Positions 36,301 through 45,760 of a stretch of DNA of 64,000 bases are shown piece after piece. Location of the stretch: contig NC_084793.1 in the NCBI RefSeq assembly GCF_963169125.1, positions 135,572,297 through 135,636,296 on the forward strand, written 5' to 3'. How positions within the stretch are numbered: the first letter of the stretch is position 1; the number at the start of each line of letters is the position of its first letter. This DNA is from Humulus lupulus (taxonomy: Eukaryota; Streptophyta; Magnoliopsida; Rosales; Cannabaceae). A program made the position numbers and the translations under genes. The notes under the pieces were generated by a model. The model was not told the DNA's origin and ran no database searches. It saw nothing but the letters and a program-made list of their open reading frames with translations.

Positions 36301-37038
36301 CGAATGTAGTAGAATAAGAGATAAATAGAAACACATGTATATAAAAAGAAAGTTTTGAAGACAGTACAAGAGTTACAAAAGAAAAGTAGTAATGATAATG
36401 ATATTACAAAGTCAAAGAAAAAAAAATGAGCGTACACCCATGGTGGGCTAGCTAACAAAAGTTATGAAATGACTGCTTCAGGGCCTCCTACCGTGGGCGC
36501 TCCACATGGCCGCTCGAGCGACGGCGTGCTCACCAAAAGAAGAGAAATCAAAATTGGGATCCTGCCTCCATACGTTGTAAAGGGCGCGGTCTATGGACCT
36601 GTACTCAATGGCAGTCTTCTCCGCCTCCAAGGAAGCATTTCTCTCCTGCAACATAGCGACATTGGTCCTAGCAGCCTGGAGTTCGGTCCTGGTAGCCTCG
36701 ACTTTGGCCCTTGCAGTCTGGAGTTCGACCCTGATAGACTCGACTTTGGCCTTTAAATAAGTAACCCTCTCCTGCGACACTGTCACGATATCCTTGGTCG
36801 CCTGGAGTTCGCTCTTCAGGCTGGCAACTTGGTCCTTCAGCTCCTTCGCCTTGGAAACCGCCTTCAGCTTCCTTCTCGACGAGGTGGCAAGTTCGGCCTG
36901 AACCTTCTTTAGCTCAGACTAGGTTTTCTCAAGCTCTTTCTCGAGCTCCTGGACCCGGGCTGTAAGGCAGTCCCTCTCAGCAGTAGACGCGGAGAGGTTG
37001 CTAGACGAGTCGGCAAACTGTAGAGCCACGGTATAGGC

Positions 37039-37136
37039 CTGCACAAGAAAGTTAACGACATCAAAAATAAGTAGCAAAAAGAAAAACGCATGTACATCTA
37101 TACATAATAATGCCGACGCGAGGTGCAAGAACTCAC
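37039..37136 (-). other. TatB antisense-gene intron (phase 0, before the coiled coil)
   Basis: Minus strand: CTTG/GTGAGTTC at 37136 and TTTCTTGTGCAG/GCC at 37039, 98 bp. The upstream codon TTG is complete and the next exon starts GCC TAT in the coiled-coil frame. Position and phase match TatA 29203-29288. Confidence 0.8.
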
Positions 37137-37848
37137 CAAGGCCATTGCGCGCCTTAGGGTTTCCCCAAGGTCCGTTTGGGCAACGTTCCCAAGACCGTTC
37201 CAGTCAGATACGGGGAGGCCCGAGGCAAGTTGGATGTATCGCTGCCCGTAAGACATCGCCATCCGAGTCACCCAGGGCTCCCCATCCGCACCAGTGGCAC
37301 TTGGTTGGGTGAGGACGGACGACCCGCTCGCCGAAACAGGAGGGGCGCGATTAAAGTGGAAAACTGAGGATCTGGTAGATCAGAGGGAGGCTCTGGAAGG
37401 TCGGCAAAATAAATCCCCGATGGTCCAGGGTCGAGAGGAGCCTGAGTGAAGGCGTCGTAGCCCTAAGGGTCAGGGCAAACATAACACCCCGGAACGACCC
37501 CCTGGTCTTGAGAGTGAGGGGCTATGTCCGGATCATAGGAGGCACATGGAGGGCATCCCCCAGGAGATGGGGGCAGCTGGTGGGATCCCCCACGGTAAAG
37601 GGGGCCTTCCTCCGGCTCTTCCTCATCCTCATCGTCATCCGGGCAAGGCTCAGCAAAGGCCCCCTTCATCTTCGTAGACCCAGAGATGGTCCACAGCAAC
37701 TTGGGGTCCGAGACAGGGGACAATTTATAGCGGTTCAGATTCTTCATGGTGAATAGGCACACCGCCTTTTTCATAGCGGGGTCAGCGCTGAGGAACGTTC
37801 TCATGTCTCTCGCTTCCGACCCGACAACAATGGGTTCAGCGAATTGCT

Positions 37849-37943
37849 CTGCATAATACACGCCATGGTCGATATGAACGTAAGTCACGAAACAATAAGT
37901 TGTAAGAAAGTAAAAGAGAGAAAGTGATGCTCAGGGTACTTAC
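37849..37943 (-). other. TatB antisense-gene intron (phase 1)
   Basis: Minus strand: CCCA/GTAAGTAC at 37943 and TATTATGCAG/AG at 37849, 95 bp. Exon 2 ends one base into a codon and exon 3 supplies two, keeping the frame into QFAEPIVV. Confidence 0.7.
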
Positions 37944-38446
37944 TGGGAGTGGCCCGAAAGTCCTCGCGGACAGAGAGGGGGCCTTCCACGAAGAAAAAGT
38001 CCAGCTTTCAGGACCCCGGGTTGGAAACCAAGCCCTCTATCAAAGTGGCCTCGTTGTTGGCTTTTTGTAAATAGTAAAAGCCCTTGGACTTGGGAAGGGG
38101 CATGAGGTTGTAGAGGAAATGCACCTCCGTCGCCGTAGGAGCGCATTTAAACAGCTTCGTGAATGCAACGAAAAGGCAGCTTAAAGTCAGCCAGCCATTG
38201 GGAGCCAGCTAAAGAGGGGCAAGGTCGAAGTAGTTGAGGACGGCAATAAAGAATGGGTGTAACGGGATGGTACCAACCGCCTTCAGGATGTGCTTGCTGA
38301 GGGCCACGAAGCCGGGCCTAGGACTGTCAGCCTAACATGTCTCCAAAGGAACATATAACGCGTACTCTAGAGGGACACGATAGTGATCCACAATGTCCAT
38401 CGTCCGGTTCAGTTGGAAGTCACCTGTCGTCGTGCCCTCGGCATAT

Positions 38447-38490
38447 CTACAAAATCAAAAGAAAGATGTGAGGAAGAGACAGAACACTTG
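38447..38490 (-). other. TatB antisense-gene intron acceptor (donor uncertain)
   Basis: A strong acceptor, TTTTGATTTTGTAG/A, ends at 38447 and precedes the frame of exon 2. The only phase-compatible donor I see (AA/GTGTTC near 38490) would give a very short intron, so the donor end is a guess. Confidence 0.4.
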
Positions 38491-38956
38491 ACCCTCCATT
38501 TTTTCCTCCTAGCAAGAGTCTTCCATCGGGGGAGCAACCGCAGAAGCGCTAAGCTAGGGAAAACTGAGATTAAAGGCTGAGGAGAAGTGGTAGTGGCCCC
38601 ATGACAGTCATAAGGTGAGGATGGGCTGGAGGGCTCAGGCGGAAGGTGTCCCTCCATAAGCTCCAACTCCCTCTGGAGCTCTAAAAGGGTCACCCTAAGG
38701 CTCGCTACATGGTCACTAAGGTCTGGGAGGAAAGGTGCTCCATCTCCTCTCAACACCAAGTCAATTTCAATCTCCACCACCCATATTTTACGCCTAAGTT
38801 CAGCCAAGTGCTCAAGATGGCGGATACAGGCATGCCTTAAGGAATCATAGTCTTGGTAAGGATTTTCCTCATGGGACTCTGAGTTTGAGGATAGGTCAAC
38901 AAACTCAACCCCCAGAGGTACGTCGAACAGACCGTCACTGGCCATGAAACCTCGTC

Positions 38957-39394
38957 CTGAAAGCAAAAAGGGGTTCACGACTAAGTGAGGGGACAACTAC
39001 AAAATACAAAGGAATGGGCTTAAAACCTCTAAACGCATGCGCTCTAAATGATGCACTACACGGTATAAAAAGGAGGGGAATGCAAAGAGTCAAACTCACT
39101 ACAAGCTTAGGCCAAGGTACCCCATCCCGAGTAATGCTAATCTGGACCCAATGAACGTAAGGGAAAAGGAAAGTGTTCCTCAGGCAGCTGAGAAGGAGCG
39201 TTGTCGAGGTCAAAAGGAGGACGGGGGCCAAAAGCACCGAATGGTCGAAAGCACGTGTCTGCAGAAATAAACAAAAATGGTGTGTTAGCCTCCAAATAGA
39301 CATACCAAAGAATTAGCTCATATGTAAAAAAAAAAATGAAAAAAAAAATGAAATGAAAAAAATAACATAAAGAAAACCGTGGCAGAAGTGAGGT
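38957..39394. other. TatB region upstream of the antisense start
   Basis: No gene. A further acceptor-like site on the minus strand (TTTTTGCTTTCAG/GACG, about 38957) just upstream of the start codon suggests a 5'-UTR intron. It includes an A-rich stretch at 39329-39362. Confidence 0.4.
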
Positions 39395-39462
39395 TGTGGG
39401 GGATTGAACCCCTTACCTCTTGACAGGAGTAAGAGTCTAGATACCACTAAGCTAAGGAAGTA
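39395..39462 (-). ncRNA. tRNA-like relic (Asp-type) in TatB
   Basis: Minus strand: an A-box TAGCTTAGTGG (39444-39454), a CCTGTCA stretch as in an Asp (GTC) anticodon loop, and a perfect B-box GGTTCAATCCC (39400-39410) inside a GGGG/CCCC T-arm. The acceptor and anticodon stems do not pair well, so it is a relic or a pol III promoter fragment, not a working tRNA gene. It lies between the antisense gene and the LTR. Confidence 0.55.
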
Positions 39463-39549
39463 AAGTGTAAATAATAAGCCTTGCGTGAGGGCCTATTTAT
39501 AAGAATCAAGGAGAATAGTCTACAAGAGCACCTAAAGGTCCTCTCCTAG

Positions 39550-39564
39550 ACTGGGGGGCAAGTA
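39550..39564 (+). other. TatB polypurine tract
   Basis: The run actggggggcaag precedes the inferred LTR start (TGGATGCTC, about 39565), in the same form as the TatA tract. Confidence 0.65.
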
Positions 39565-40935
39565 TGGATGCTCAATATTCCGTGCTCACAATAGATCCAA
39601 GACGCGCCTAGGCGCGAGGCCCCGCCTCGCTCGGCCACGCCCAGGCGCAAGGCCCCGCCTCGCTCTCAGCACGCCCACGCGAGCCCATGTCCACATAGTC
39701 ACCAACTCGGCGTCGCGCCTCAGCCACGCGAGGTCATCTGAAGCCCTCGCCTATGCCCAGGTACAAAGCTTGTCGTCGCCCAGCCTCGACCATGCGAGGC
39801 CCCATGTCCCTGCATCTCGCAAGTGTGGCCCGTGCCCAGGCACGAGACCTATCTCGCACACAGCCTCGGCCACGCGAGGCCCAATGTATCAGCGCCTCGC
39901 AAGTGCAGCCCGTGCCCAGGCGCAAGCCCGTCGTCGCCCAGCCTCGGCCACACGAGGACCCATGTCCCTGCGTCTCACGAGTGCGGCCCGTGCCCAGGCT
40001 CGAGATCCACCTCGCGCACAGCCTCGGCCACGCGAGGCCCAATGTAACAGGGCCTCGCAAGGGCAGCCCGTACCCAGGTGCAAGCCCGTCGTCGCCCAGC
40101 CTCGGTCGCGCGAGGCCCTGTGTCCCAGCGCCTCGCAAGTGCGGCCCGTGCCCAGGCGCAAGCCTGTTGTCGCTCAGCCTCGGTCACGCGAGGCCCCGTG
40201 TCCCAGCGCCTCGGAAGTGCGGCCCGTGCCCAGGCGCAAGCCCGTCGTCGCCCAGTCTCGACCACGCGAGGCCCCGTGTCCTTGTGTCTCACGAGTGCGG
40301 CCCGTGCCCAGGCGTGAGGCCTATCATCGCCCAGCCTCGGCCACGCGAGGCCCAGCAACCTTTAGGTATAAGGCTACGCGCGCATGATGCCAGGGTTTAA
40401 GGTGGCCCACAAGAGACAAAAAGAATATGAACAAGGTACATCTAAAGGGGTATGTACGTACCTACAAGGATCATGGGACAGGCCTGACACCTGTACCCGA
40501 CAAGTAGTGGTGGTTGGGAATAGTACGAGGAGTGGCTACACCACCACCACGTCTCTGACACCCGTACAAGACAAGTAGTGGAGTCATGACCGGGTACAAA
40601 AGCTGAGGTGCTCCCACAAACTCTGACCATGTCCCAGAGCCGACACCACTACCCCTGGAGCCACTCTCCTGTTTGTGTACTCGTGTCCCTTCTGGACCAC
40701 CATGTACCCAGGGCCATTAGAGCCCCCTATAAAATGAACTCTAACCCCACCAAATGGGGGGTTGGAAAAATTACTGTAGCAAGGGCACCATAATGAATGA
40801 AAAACTAATTTCACCATTGTTCTTCTGCAATTGTTCTTAGAGTTAATACTTAAATTTCTAAGGCTTGTCTATTGATAATCTCTATCTTGCAATTATTTCC
40901 AACTTAACTTAGTTGGCGAGTTCTCACCGTCAACA
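39565..40935 (+). repeat. TatB LTR (only copy)
   Basis: About 1.37 kb from the polypurine run to the terminal GTCAACA. The first half is the GC-rich minisatellite. Downstream are a TATA box (ccctataaaatg, about 40727-40738) and an AT-rich R/U5-like end. The start is inferred only from the polypurine tract because no second LTR copy exists to compare. Confidence 0.7.
39596..40368 (+). repeat. GC-rich ~79-bp minisatellite in the TatB LTR
   Basis: About eight tandem copies of a 78-80-bp unit from 39780 to 40360 (cagcctcg-ccacgcgaggcc core at about 39781, 39861, 39940, 40020, 40098, 40176, 40253 and 40332), preceded by shorter related units from 39596. It is very rich in C, G and CpG. Long overlapping open frames on both strands (for example 39753-40400) are repeat artefacts. 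Confidence 0.95.
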
Positions 40936-40940
40936 CCACT

Positions 40941-41063
40941 GAACCACGTAAAAGTGTGAGTTTTTGTGATATCTTTCATTTATTCAATCACGGTTTACCA
41001 AAATGCCTAATATCTCTATTGTCGAATTTCTCAATCCATTGTTGGCAAAAAACTGCGTCAACA
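40941..41063 (+). repeat. TatA 3' LTR, last part
   Basis: Continues from 32927 after the TatB insertion. It matches 9441-9563 in TatA's first LTR (gaaccacgtaaaa, aatcacggttta) and ends CGTCAACA, followed by gtgat. Confidence 0.9.
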
Positions 41064-41068
41064 GTGAT

Positions 41069-41646
41069 TTATGATGCAATACTTGACTTGTGAATGTCTA
41101 AGATGTATTGCTAGTTAATTTAAATTTTACATTGCATTATGTTTATTCCATGAATTCAAGACTTATCTTCTATAGTATGTACTTAGCTTCCATATTGGGC
41201 GTCATAGCTCATCAATTACTTTGTGTGTGTAGGTAAGGGAATATCTTAGAAGTCGTCTTGGCAGCTGAAGAGGATTATGTCTGATGTATGCATACTGTGA
41301 ATCAACAGACCTACAAGGTTAATAGGGTTTCCTCAAGTCTTCCGCTAAGTTTCAAGTAAAGTCTTTTACCTTTTATCTTCAAGTTTTGGTCTATAAGGCC
41401 CTATGGCCAAATGCTCTCTTTTAAGTCTATTTTCAAGACCGTTTTGTTCTAAACTACTGAGATCTCAGACTCGTTTATATTTACGAACTTGTTCTGCAAT
41501 GTAAATGCTTTATTCAGTTTATCAAAGTTATTTAAGATCTCTAACGACCCTTTTTTGCAAAATTTGACAGCAAGGGTCAAGTTGACCACTATCATTGCGT
41601 TGTAATTTTTCCAGTCAATCTAGCTTTAGAAAATTGGGTCATTACA
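41069..41646 (+). repeat. GyB 3' LTR, second part
   Basis: Continues the LTR cut at 8792 and ends GGGTCATTACA, the inverted partner of the TGTAATAACCC start at 6201. No gene. Confidence 0.8.
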
Positions 41647-41672
41647 AAGAGATTTTCCCTCGAGAAGATTCA

Positions 41673-42123
41673 TGTAGGCTAATGGAACAAGGCCCACATG
41701 CTTAACAAAGATGCGTCAACATGTTTCAAGTTCTACAATAATCCATCCCAATAAATTTGAATATTTCGTGGAATTAACTTTGAATATTGTGATGGGATTA
41801 GTTTCTATTTTTCTTACACAAATTAGGTATGTGCCATTTTTTTTTTTTGGCAACACCCTTGTTTTTTTAGTTCTATTTAGGGTAGTTTCCTTTTTCTATT
41901 TTTGGTACTTTCCTGTTAATGTTATGAATGGAATTAAAATCTTGTAAAGCCTAGAAATATGATATTTCATTCTATAAAATGATAGAATACTTTTGATAAA
42001 AAAAAAAATGCGAGAATAAATTTCTCTTTGGTTCTTTGGAGAACTTTCAAACTTATAGATTTTGTCTGTGGTGTTCATACTTGACTTATCAATCAAGTTT
42101 CCATTCCTTGATGGTGGTGTCTT
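41673..42123 (+). repeat. GyC 5' LTR, first part
   Basis: Matches 49278-49780. It ends with target site gtctt (42119-42123) where LtrB inserted. The 3' LTR keeps a TATA box (catataaatagg, about 49628-49640), but this copy reads cctagaaatatg, so its promoter is likely dead. Confidence 0.8.
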
Positions 42124-44252
42124 TGTAACGTCTTGAATAGTCAAGGTCGTTACGCCATGCGTTAAAAACAGTGCTTAACTCGTTACGCGAGTCATTTGGA
42201 ATTAAAAGTGTAATAAGGGTTAAACGACCGTTTAGGTATTAAATGTTTTGGTCAAAAGTTGAACTTTCCAATAAAAAGGGTTAAGTAGTGACAATGGATC
42301 CCAAAATTTTCTAAATAAAATACAAGCTTATAAAAAATTATAGACTTAGCTGACTTAAGTGGTACAACTTTCCCTTGCCCTTACCTGCACCATGAAGGAT
42401 ATGTGAGCCAAGGCTCAGCAAGAAAACCCAAAACAATCATACGATAATTAGATAAACATTAAAATATATTGCATACTCTATAACCACAATTGGTTCACAC
42501 AGATTTTCCCAACAATATAATTTAAAAAAAATATACGACTCACGCTGCGTAGATGGATGTCACATATTTACAATGGCCCCACCACTATGGCGGATTTCAC
42601 ATTTGCACCACTATTGCATACAATACACATCTAATGTTGTTGACGGCCTCCAGACCGAGCAATTAGTACAAACAAGTATATCATCATAAATTCAAACAAA
42701 TCACACATTCAATTATAAATGCTTTCATGACATGGTCATTCTCGTGCCTTGTAATTGGGGCACACACCCTACACTTGGTGCCAAATATGGTTTTCTTACC
42801 TCAAGTCCTCTGTGATAGGGTAAGGCGACAATGAGCAGGATCTTTTCCTTCCCGAGCCTTGGCGTACCCCTAGTCACAACATAATAATGGATTTCCATCA
42901 AGAACTAAAAAAATTAAAAGCTTCAAGATTGAGTCCTAGTCTGAGGGACCACAAATTCTACTAAACCATATAGTAGAATCCTTTTGAACCCTTAGGACTG
43001 AGCTCCTATACTCAAAAACCCCTTTTGGCTAACTTTCCCAATTAGATTCATGGCCCGCCCCTAAAGGGCCACAGCACGCTTCTAGTCAGAGAGCCCCCTA
43101 AGTTATCTCCATGGACATGCACCGCGGAGCTGCCCACCTAGCGCCATGGTGCTAAGGTGATTAAGAGAACCACCCTAGCCTCTGAGTTCATGAAGACTGT
43201 GGCGCACCAAGAACAGCGTCGCGACGCAACCCCGCAAACCCAAATTTTCAAAGCATTTCTCTGAGCCAAATCTCACAAAATTCACCCCAAACCACAATCA
43301 AACCCATAATTGAGTCTTGAAACATCATTAATACGCTATAAACATGAAAATAAATCCACAAACTTCATCAAAACTCTAACAACACCCAAACCCCACTCTT
43401 GAGTTTAAATTTAAACCAAAACTTAACCAATTAAAAATTCACCAAGACAGAGGAGGATTCTTACGTCGATTGTGTAACCTATCCCTGTGTTGCTCCTATC
43501 CGAATTCTAGCTCCATCCTCCTTCAATTTCAAGACAATTTCCTCAAAAAATTCAAACTTCAACAAAGGGAAAGGGAAGTAGAAGGAAAGTGGAAAGAGAA
43601 AAAAGGGTCAAGTGTTTGTGTTGACTGTGTTACCTAATGTTGAAGGCTCCTAACCAACTAACTCAAGCCATGGGCATGAAATGACCAAAACTCCACTAGC
43701 CTAAATCATTACTCTATAATGCCCTTAAGGGAAAAATGGTCATTTGACACCAATTTCGCGCTAAACCTCGAATTCCATTTAAAATTCCCAATTAATTCCA
43801 CTAATCTTCCAAACACTAATATCCCCCCCCCCCCCCCCCCCCCCAAATAATAACTCATACTCTAATACCCCTGATAATTCACCAAATTAGTAAAATACTC
43901 CTAGGCACCCCGAGCAGGGTATTAATCCCCGACATGACCTTTCAGCCAAATTTCTCACTAGGATCGCCTCGTGCTACATATCTCAAATATATCCACATAA
44001 TAATGTTGTCCCAATCACAAAGTGCATATATTTACAGACATACCCTCTACGGGTCAAAATTACGAAGATGTCTTTTTTAACAAAAGCAAGCCTATAAGCA
44101 CGTTTAATACACTTAAACATATCATAATATGACTCATAAAATTTACAAATATAATTAATATTAAATCATACTTATGCATAGACATCAAATTATTCTTTCA
44201 TGGCACACTAATCAAGGCAGTAAGCCTTATTAACGAGTTTGGGACGTTACAG
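42124..44252 (-). mobile_element. LtrB: solo gypsy LTR
   Basis: A 2129-bp LTR with TGTAACGTC and GACGTTACA termini and a perfect 5-bp TSD gtctt (42119-42123 and 44253-44257). It is related to the GyA LTR in the same orientation and to LtrA in the opposite one. No internal sequence remains, so the two LTRs of the original element recombined. It contains a C22 homopolymer at 43823-43844. Confidence 0.93.
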
Positions 44253-44257
44253 TCTTC

Positions 44258-44351
44258 CTTATACCAAGGTTCACATCTATTTATAGGTGTTAGGTTGCAG
44301 TTTCCATCCAAATTTTTAGTAGAACGACCCTAGGAACTAATTTTCATTACA
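44258..44351 (+). repeat. GyC 5' LTR, last part
   Basis: Resumes after LtrB with cttataccaaggttcacatc and ends TTTTCATTACA, matching 49797-49894. Confidence 0.85.
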
Positions 44352-45117
44352 GGTTTGCCTATCCTTTATAGCTTTTTTTTCCCGTTGCTGTGTTTATCTC
44401 ATATCTCAATCGTAGCTTTCTTCTTCATTCATAATATATTAAAAAAAATTACATATGTTTATATTCTTTATTTAATTCCATTTCTATTCAAGTTTTATTC
44501 AATAATCTTGTTTTATTTCAAATTTTCTTGTGCATCCTTACAAGTTACAAAGGTGCGTCTTCCTTTTTTTGTTGTCTTGTGTTCTTGACTGTTTTATCAT
44601 ACTACAAAAAAAAATTAAAAAAAGTATTTGAAGTAAAAATAAAAGGAAAAAGAAAAAAAAGAAAGAAGAGTTTGGGAACACTTCTTAAAAAAATTATTCT
44701 TTTATGTTATTCATGTTATAGGTACCCTAAATATGATAGTAACCCATTTTGTGAAAATTTTCTTAAAGTTTTTTTCTTTTTTTTTTTTGGAATCTTCAGT
44801 TGTGATCTTTATATTATTGCTTTTAGAATCTAAACTTGGTTGGTGTTGTTTGGGTATGGATTGTTGCTTACAAATTTTATTTTCGTTTGATTAGTTTGAT
44901 AACAATTTTGAGAAATTAAGAGTGGTGAGCATATAAATGGGTAAAATCCTAAATTATTGAGTTAAACACGATTGAACTTGAGCGCATATTTCTTTGAGTG
45001 AAACACGTGAGTAGAGTGAAGTGAGGTCCTTTATTTTGTACTATTGTTTTCTTTGCAGCAAAAACATGTATAAATAAAATGCTTCAGAAGAGGTAGTGAG
45101 TAAGATTGATACAAAGT
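44352..45117 (+). other. GyC leader, non-coding
   Basis: A T-rich and A-rich leader between LTR and gag. I see no tRNA-iMet primer site beside the LTR. Small open frames here (44355-44833) are low-complexity Phe/Lys text and not genes. Confidence 0.7.
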
Positions 45118-45760
45118 TGTTAATGGAGGCTTGAACAAGGAAGATGGAACCCCTTAGACCTCGTGTGCACAGGGGGAGAGAATTCAAGCAATGGTGCTAG
45201 AAGAGGATGAGTTTGAAGGGTTTGAGAAGGAAGATGATCAACAATCAATTGATAGTGCTAGAAGGAGATATGGTGTTAGATTTAGGAATGTGAGGAATGG
45301 GGATGATACTAATTTGGGTAGTATTAAGATGAAGATTCTATCATTCAAGGAGGAATGATCCAGAAACATATCTAGAGTGGGAGAAGAAGATAGTTAGTAT
45401 TCGATTGCTACCATTATTCCAATATAAAGAAGGCAAAACTTGGTGCTATAATTTGGTTGTATCAATTGGTGTTGAACAAGAGAAGAAATAGGGAGCGTCC
45501 AATAGAGACATGGGAGGAGATGAAAATTGTAATGAGGAAGAGATTTGTGCCTAGTTACTACTACCGAGAGTTGTATAATACATTGCAAAGCCTTAAGATT
45601 ATTACAAAGAGATTGCAGTCACAATGATCTGAGTAAACATGGAAGACAATTGATAAGCTACTATGGCAAGGTTTCTGGTTGGTTTGACTAGAGAAATTCA
45701 AAATGCGGTGGAACTGCAGGGGTCACATAGCCAATCAATGTCCGAACAAAAGAGTTACGA
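45118..45760 (+). pseudogene. GyC gag
   Basis: A broken plus-strand gag. Pieces in different frames give NDPETYLEWEKKIVSIRLLP (45355-45420), RDMGGDENCNEEE-type shifted text where a Trp-Glu-Glu-Met stretch is expected, YYKEIAVTMI and ATMARFLVGLTREIQNAVEL (45655-45720). The knuckle at about 45715-45745 reads NCRGHIANQCP, with the first Cys position altered. At least five stops or frame changes. Confidence 0.8.

Larger units (their letters stand above)
36478..38945 (-). pseudogene. TatB antisense gene (gypsy-type transposon domain plus coiled coil), four exons
   Basis: Minus strand. Start codon at 38943-38945 (MASDGLFDVPLGVEFVDL). Exon 1 runs to about 38490. Exon 2 (38446-37944) carries the transposon-family domain: TGDFQLNRTMDIVDHYRVPL, PLPKSKGFYYLQKANN, FFFVEGPLSVREDFRATP. 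Exon 3 (37848-37137) has QFAEPIVVGSEARDMRTFL, an acidic DDDEDEEEPEEG run and a Pro-rich part. Exon 4 (37038-36478) is a long heptad-type coiled coil (VESIRVELQTARAKVEATRT) ending at a TGA at 36478. Lesions: three stops in exon 2, one stop and one frameshift in exon 3, one TAG near 36918 in exon 4. Its function is unknown; location and architecture match the TatA antisense gene. Confidence 0.75.
32928..40935 (+). mobile_element. TatB: non-autonomous Tat-type element lacking RT, integrase and 5' LTR
   Basis: The insertion starts TGCTAATGAG and ends ACCGTCAACA, flanked by ccact (32923-32927 and 40936-40940). Contents: gag, protease, tandem repeats, antisense gene, tRNA-like relic, polypurine-like run, one LTR (about 39565-40935). 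There is no RT, RNase H or integrase between the protease and the 3' region, and no LTR or primer site in front of gag, which starts about 100 bp from the left edge. The codon text is GC-richer than any neighbour. Confidence 0.85.
8793..41063 (+). mobile_element. TatA: Tat-lineage Ty3/gypsy retrotransposon carrying nested insertions
   Basis: Order: LTR (8793-9563), gag, protease, RT, RNase H, second RNase H, integrase, tandem repeats, antisense gene, polypurine tract, LTR (32280-32927 plus 40941-41063). Excluding the TatB insertion both LTRs are exactly 771 bp. The flanks are gttat (8788-8792) and gtgat (41064-41068), a TSD with one mismatch inside the GyB LTR. LtrA (with CoB inside) interrupts gag, and TatB interrupts the 3' LTR. 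The extra RNase H and the antisense gene are known hallmarks of the plant Tat lineage. LTR divergence is high (roughly 15% by eye over the first part), so the insertion is old. Confidence 0.9.

Noticed and set aside
36469..36756. Plus-strand frame with repeated LEFGPG/LDFGP text
   Set aside because: It is the reverse strand of the TatB coiled coil. The repeat pattern comes from the heptads of the antisense gene.
39781..40360. Regular repeats considered as a CRISPR-like array
   Set aside because: The whole unit repeats, with no unique spacers, in a plant LTR.
39753..40400. Long overlapping open frames of 90-215 codons on both strands, Pro/Arg/Ala/Ser-rich
   Set aside because: They repeat with the 79-bp unit and exist in several frames at once. 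The unit is not a multiple of three and its GC richness removes stops, so they are artefacts of the minisatellite.
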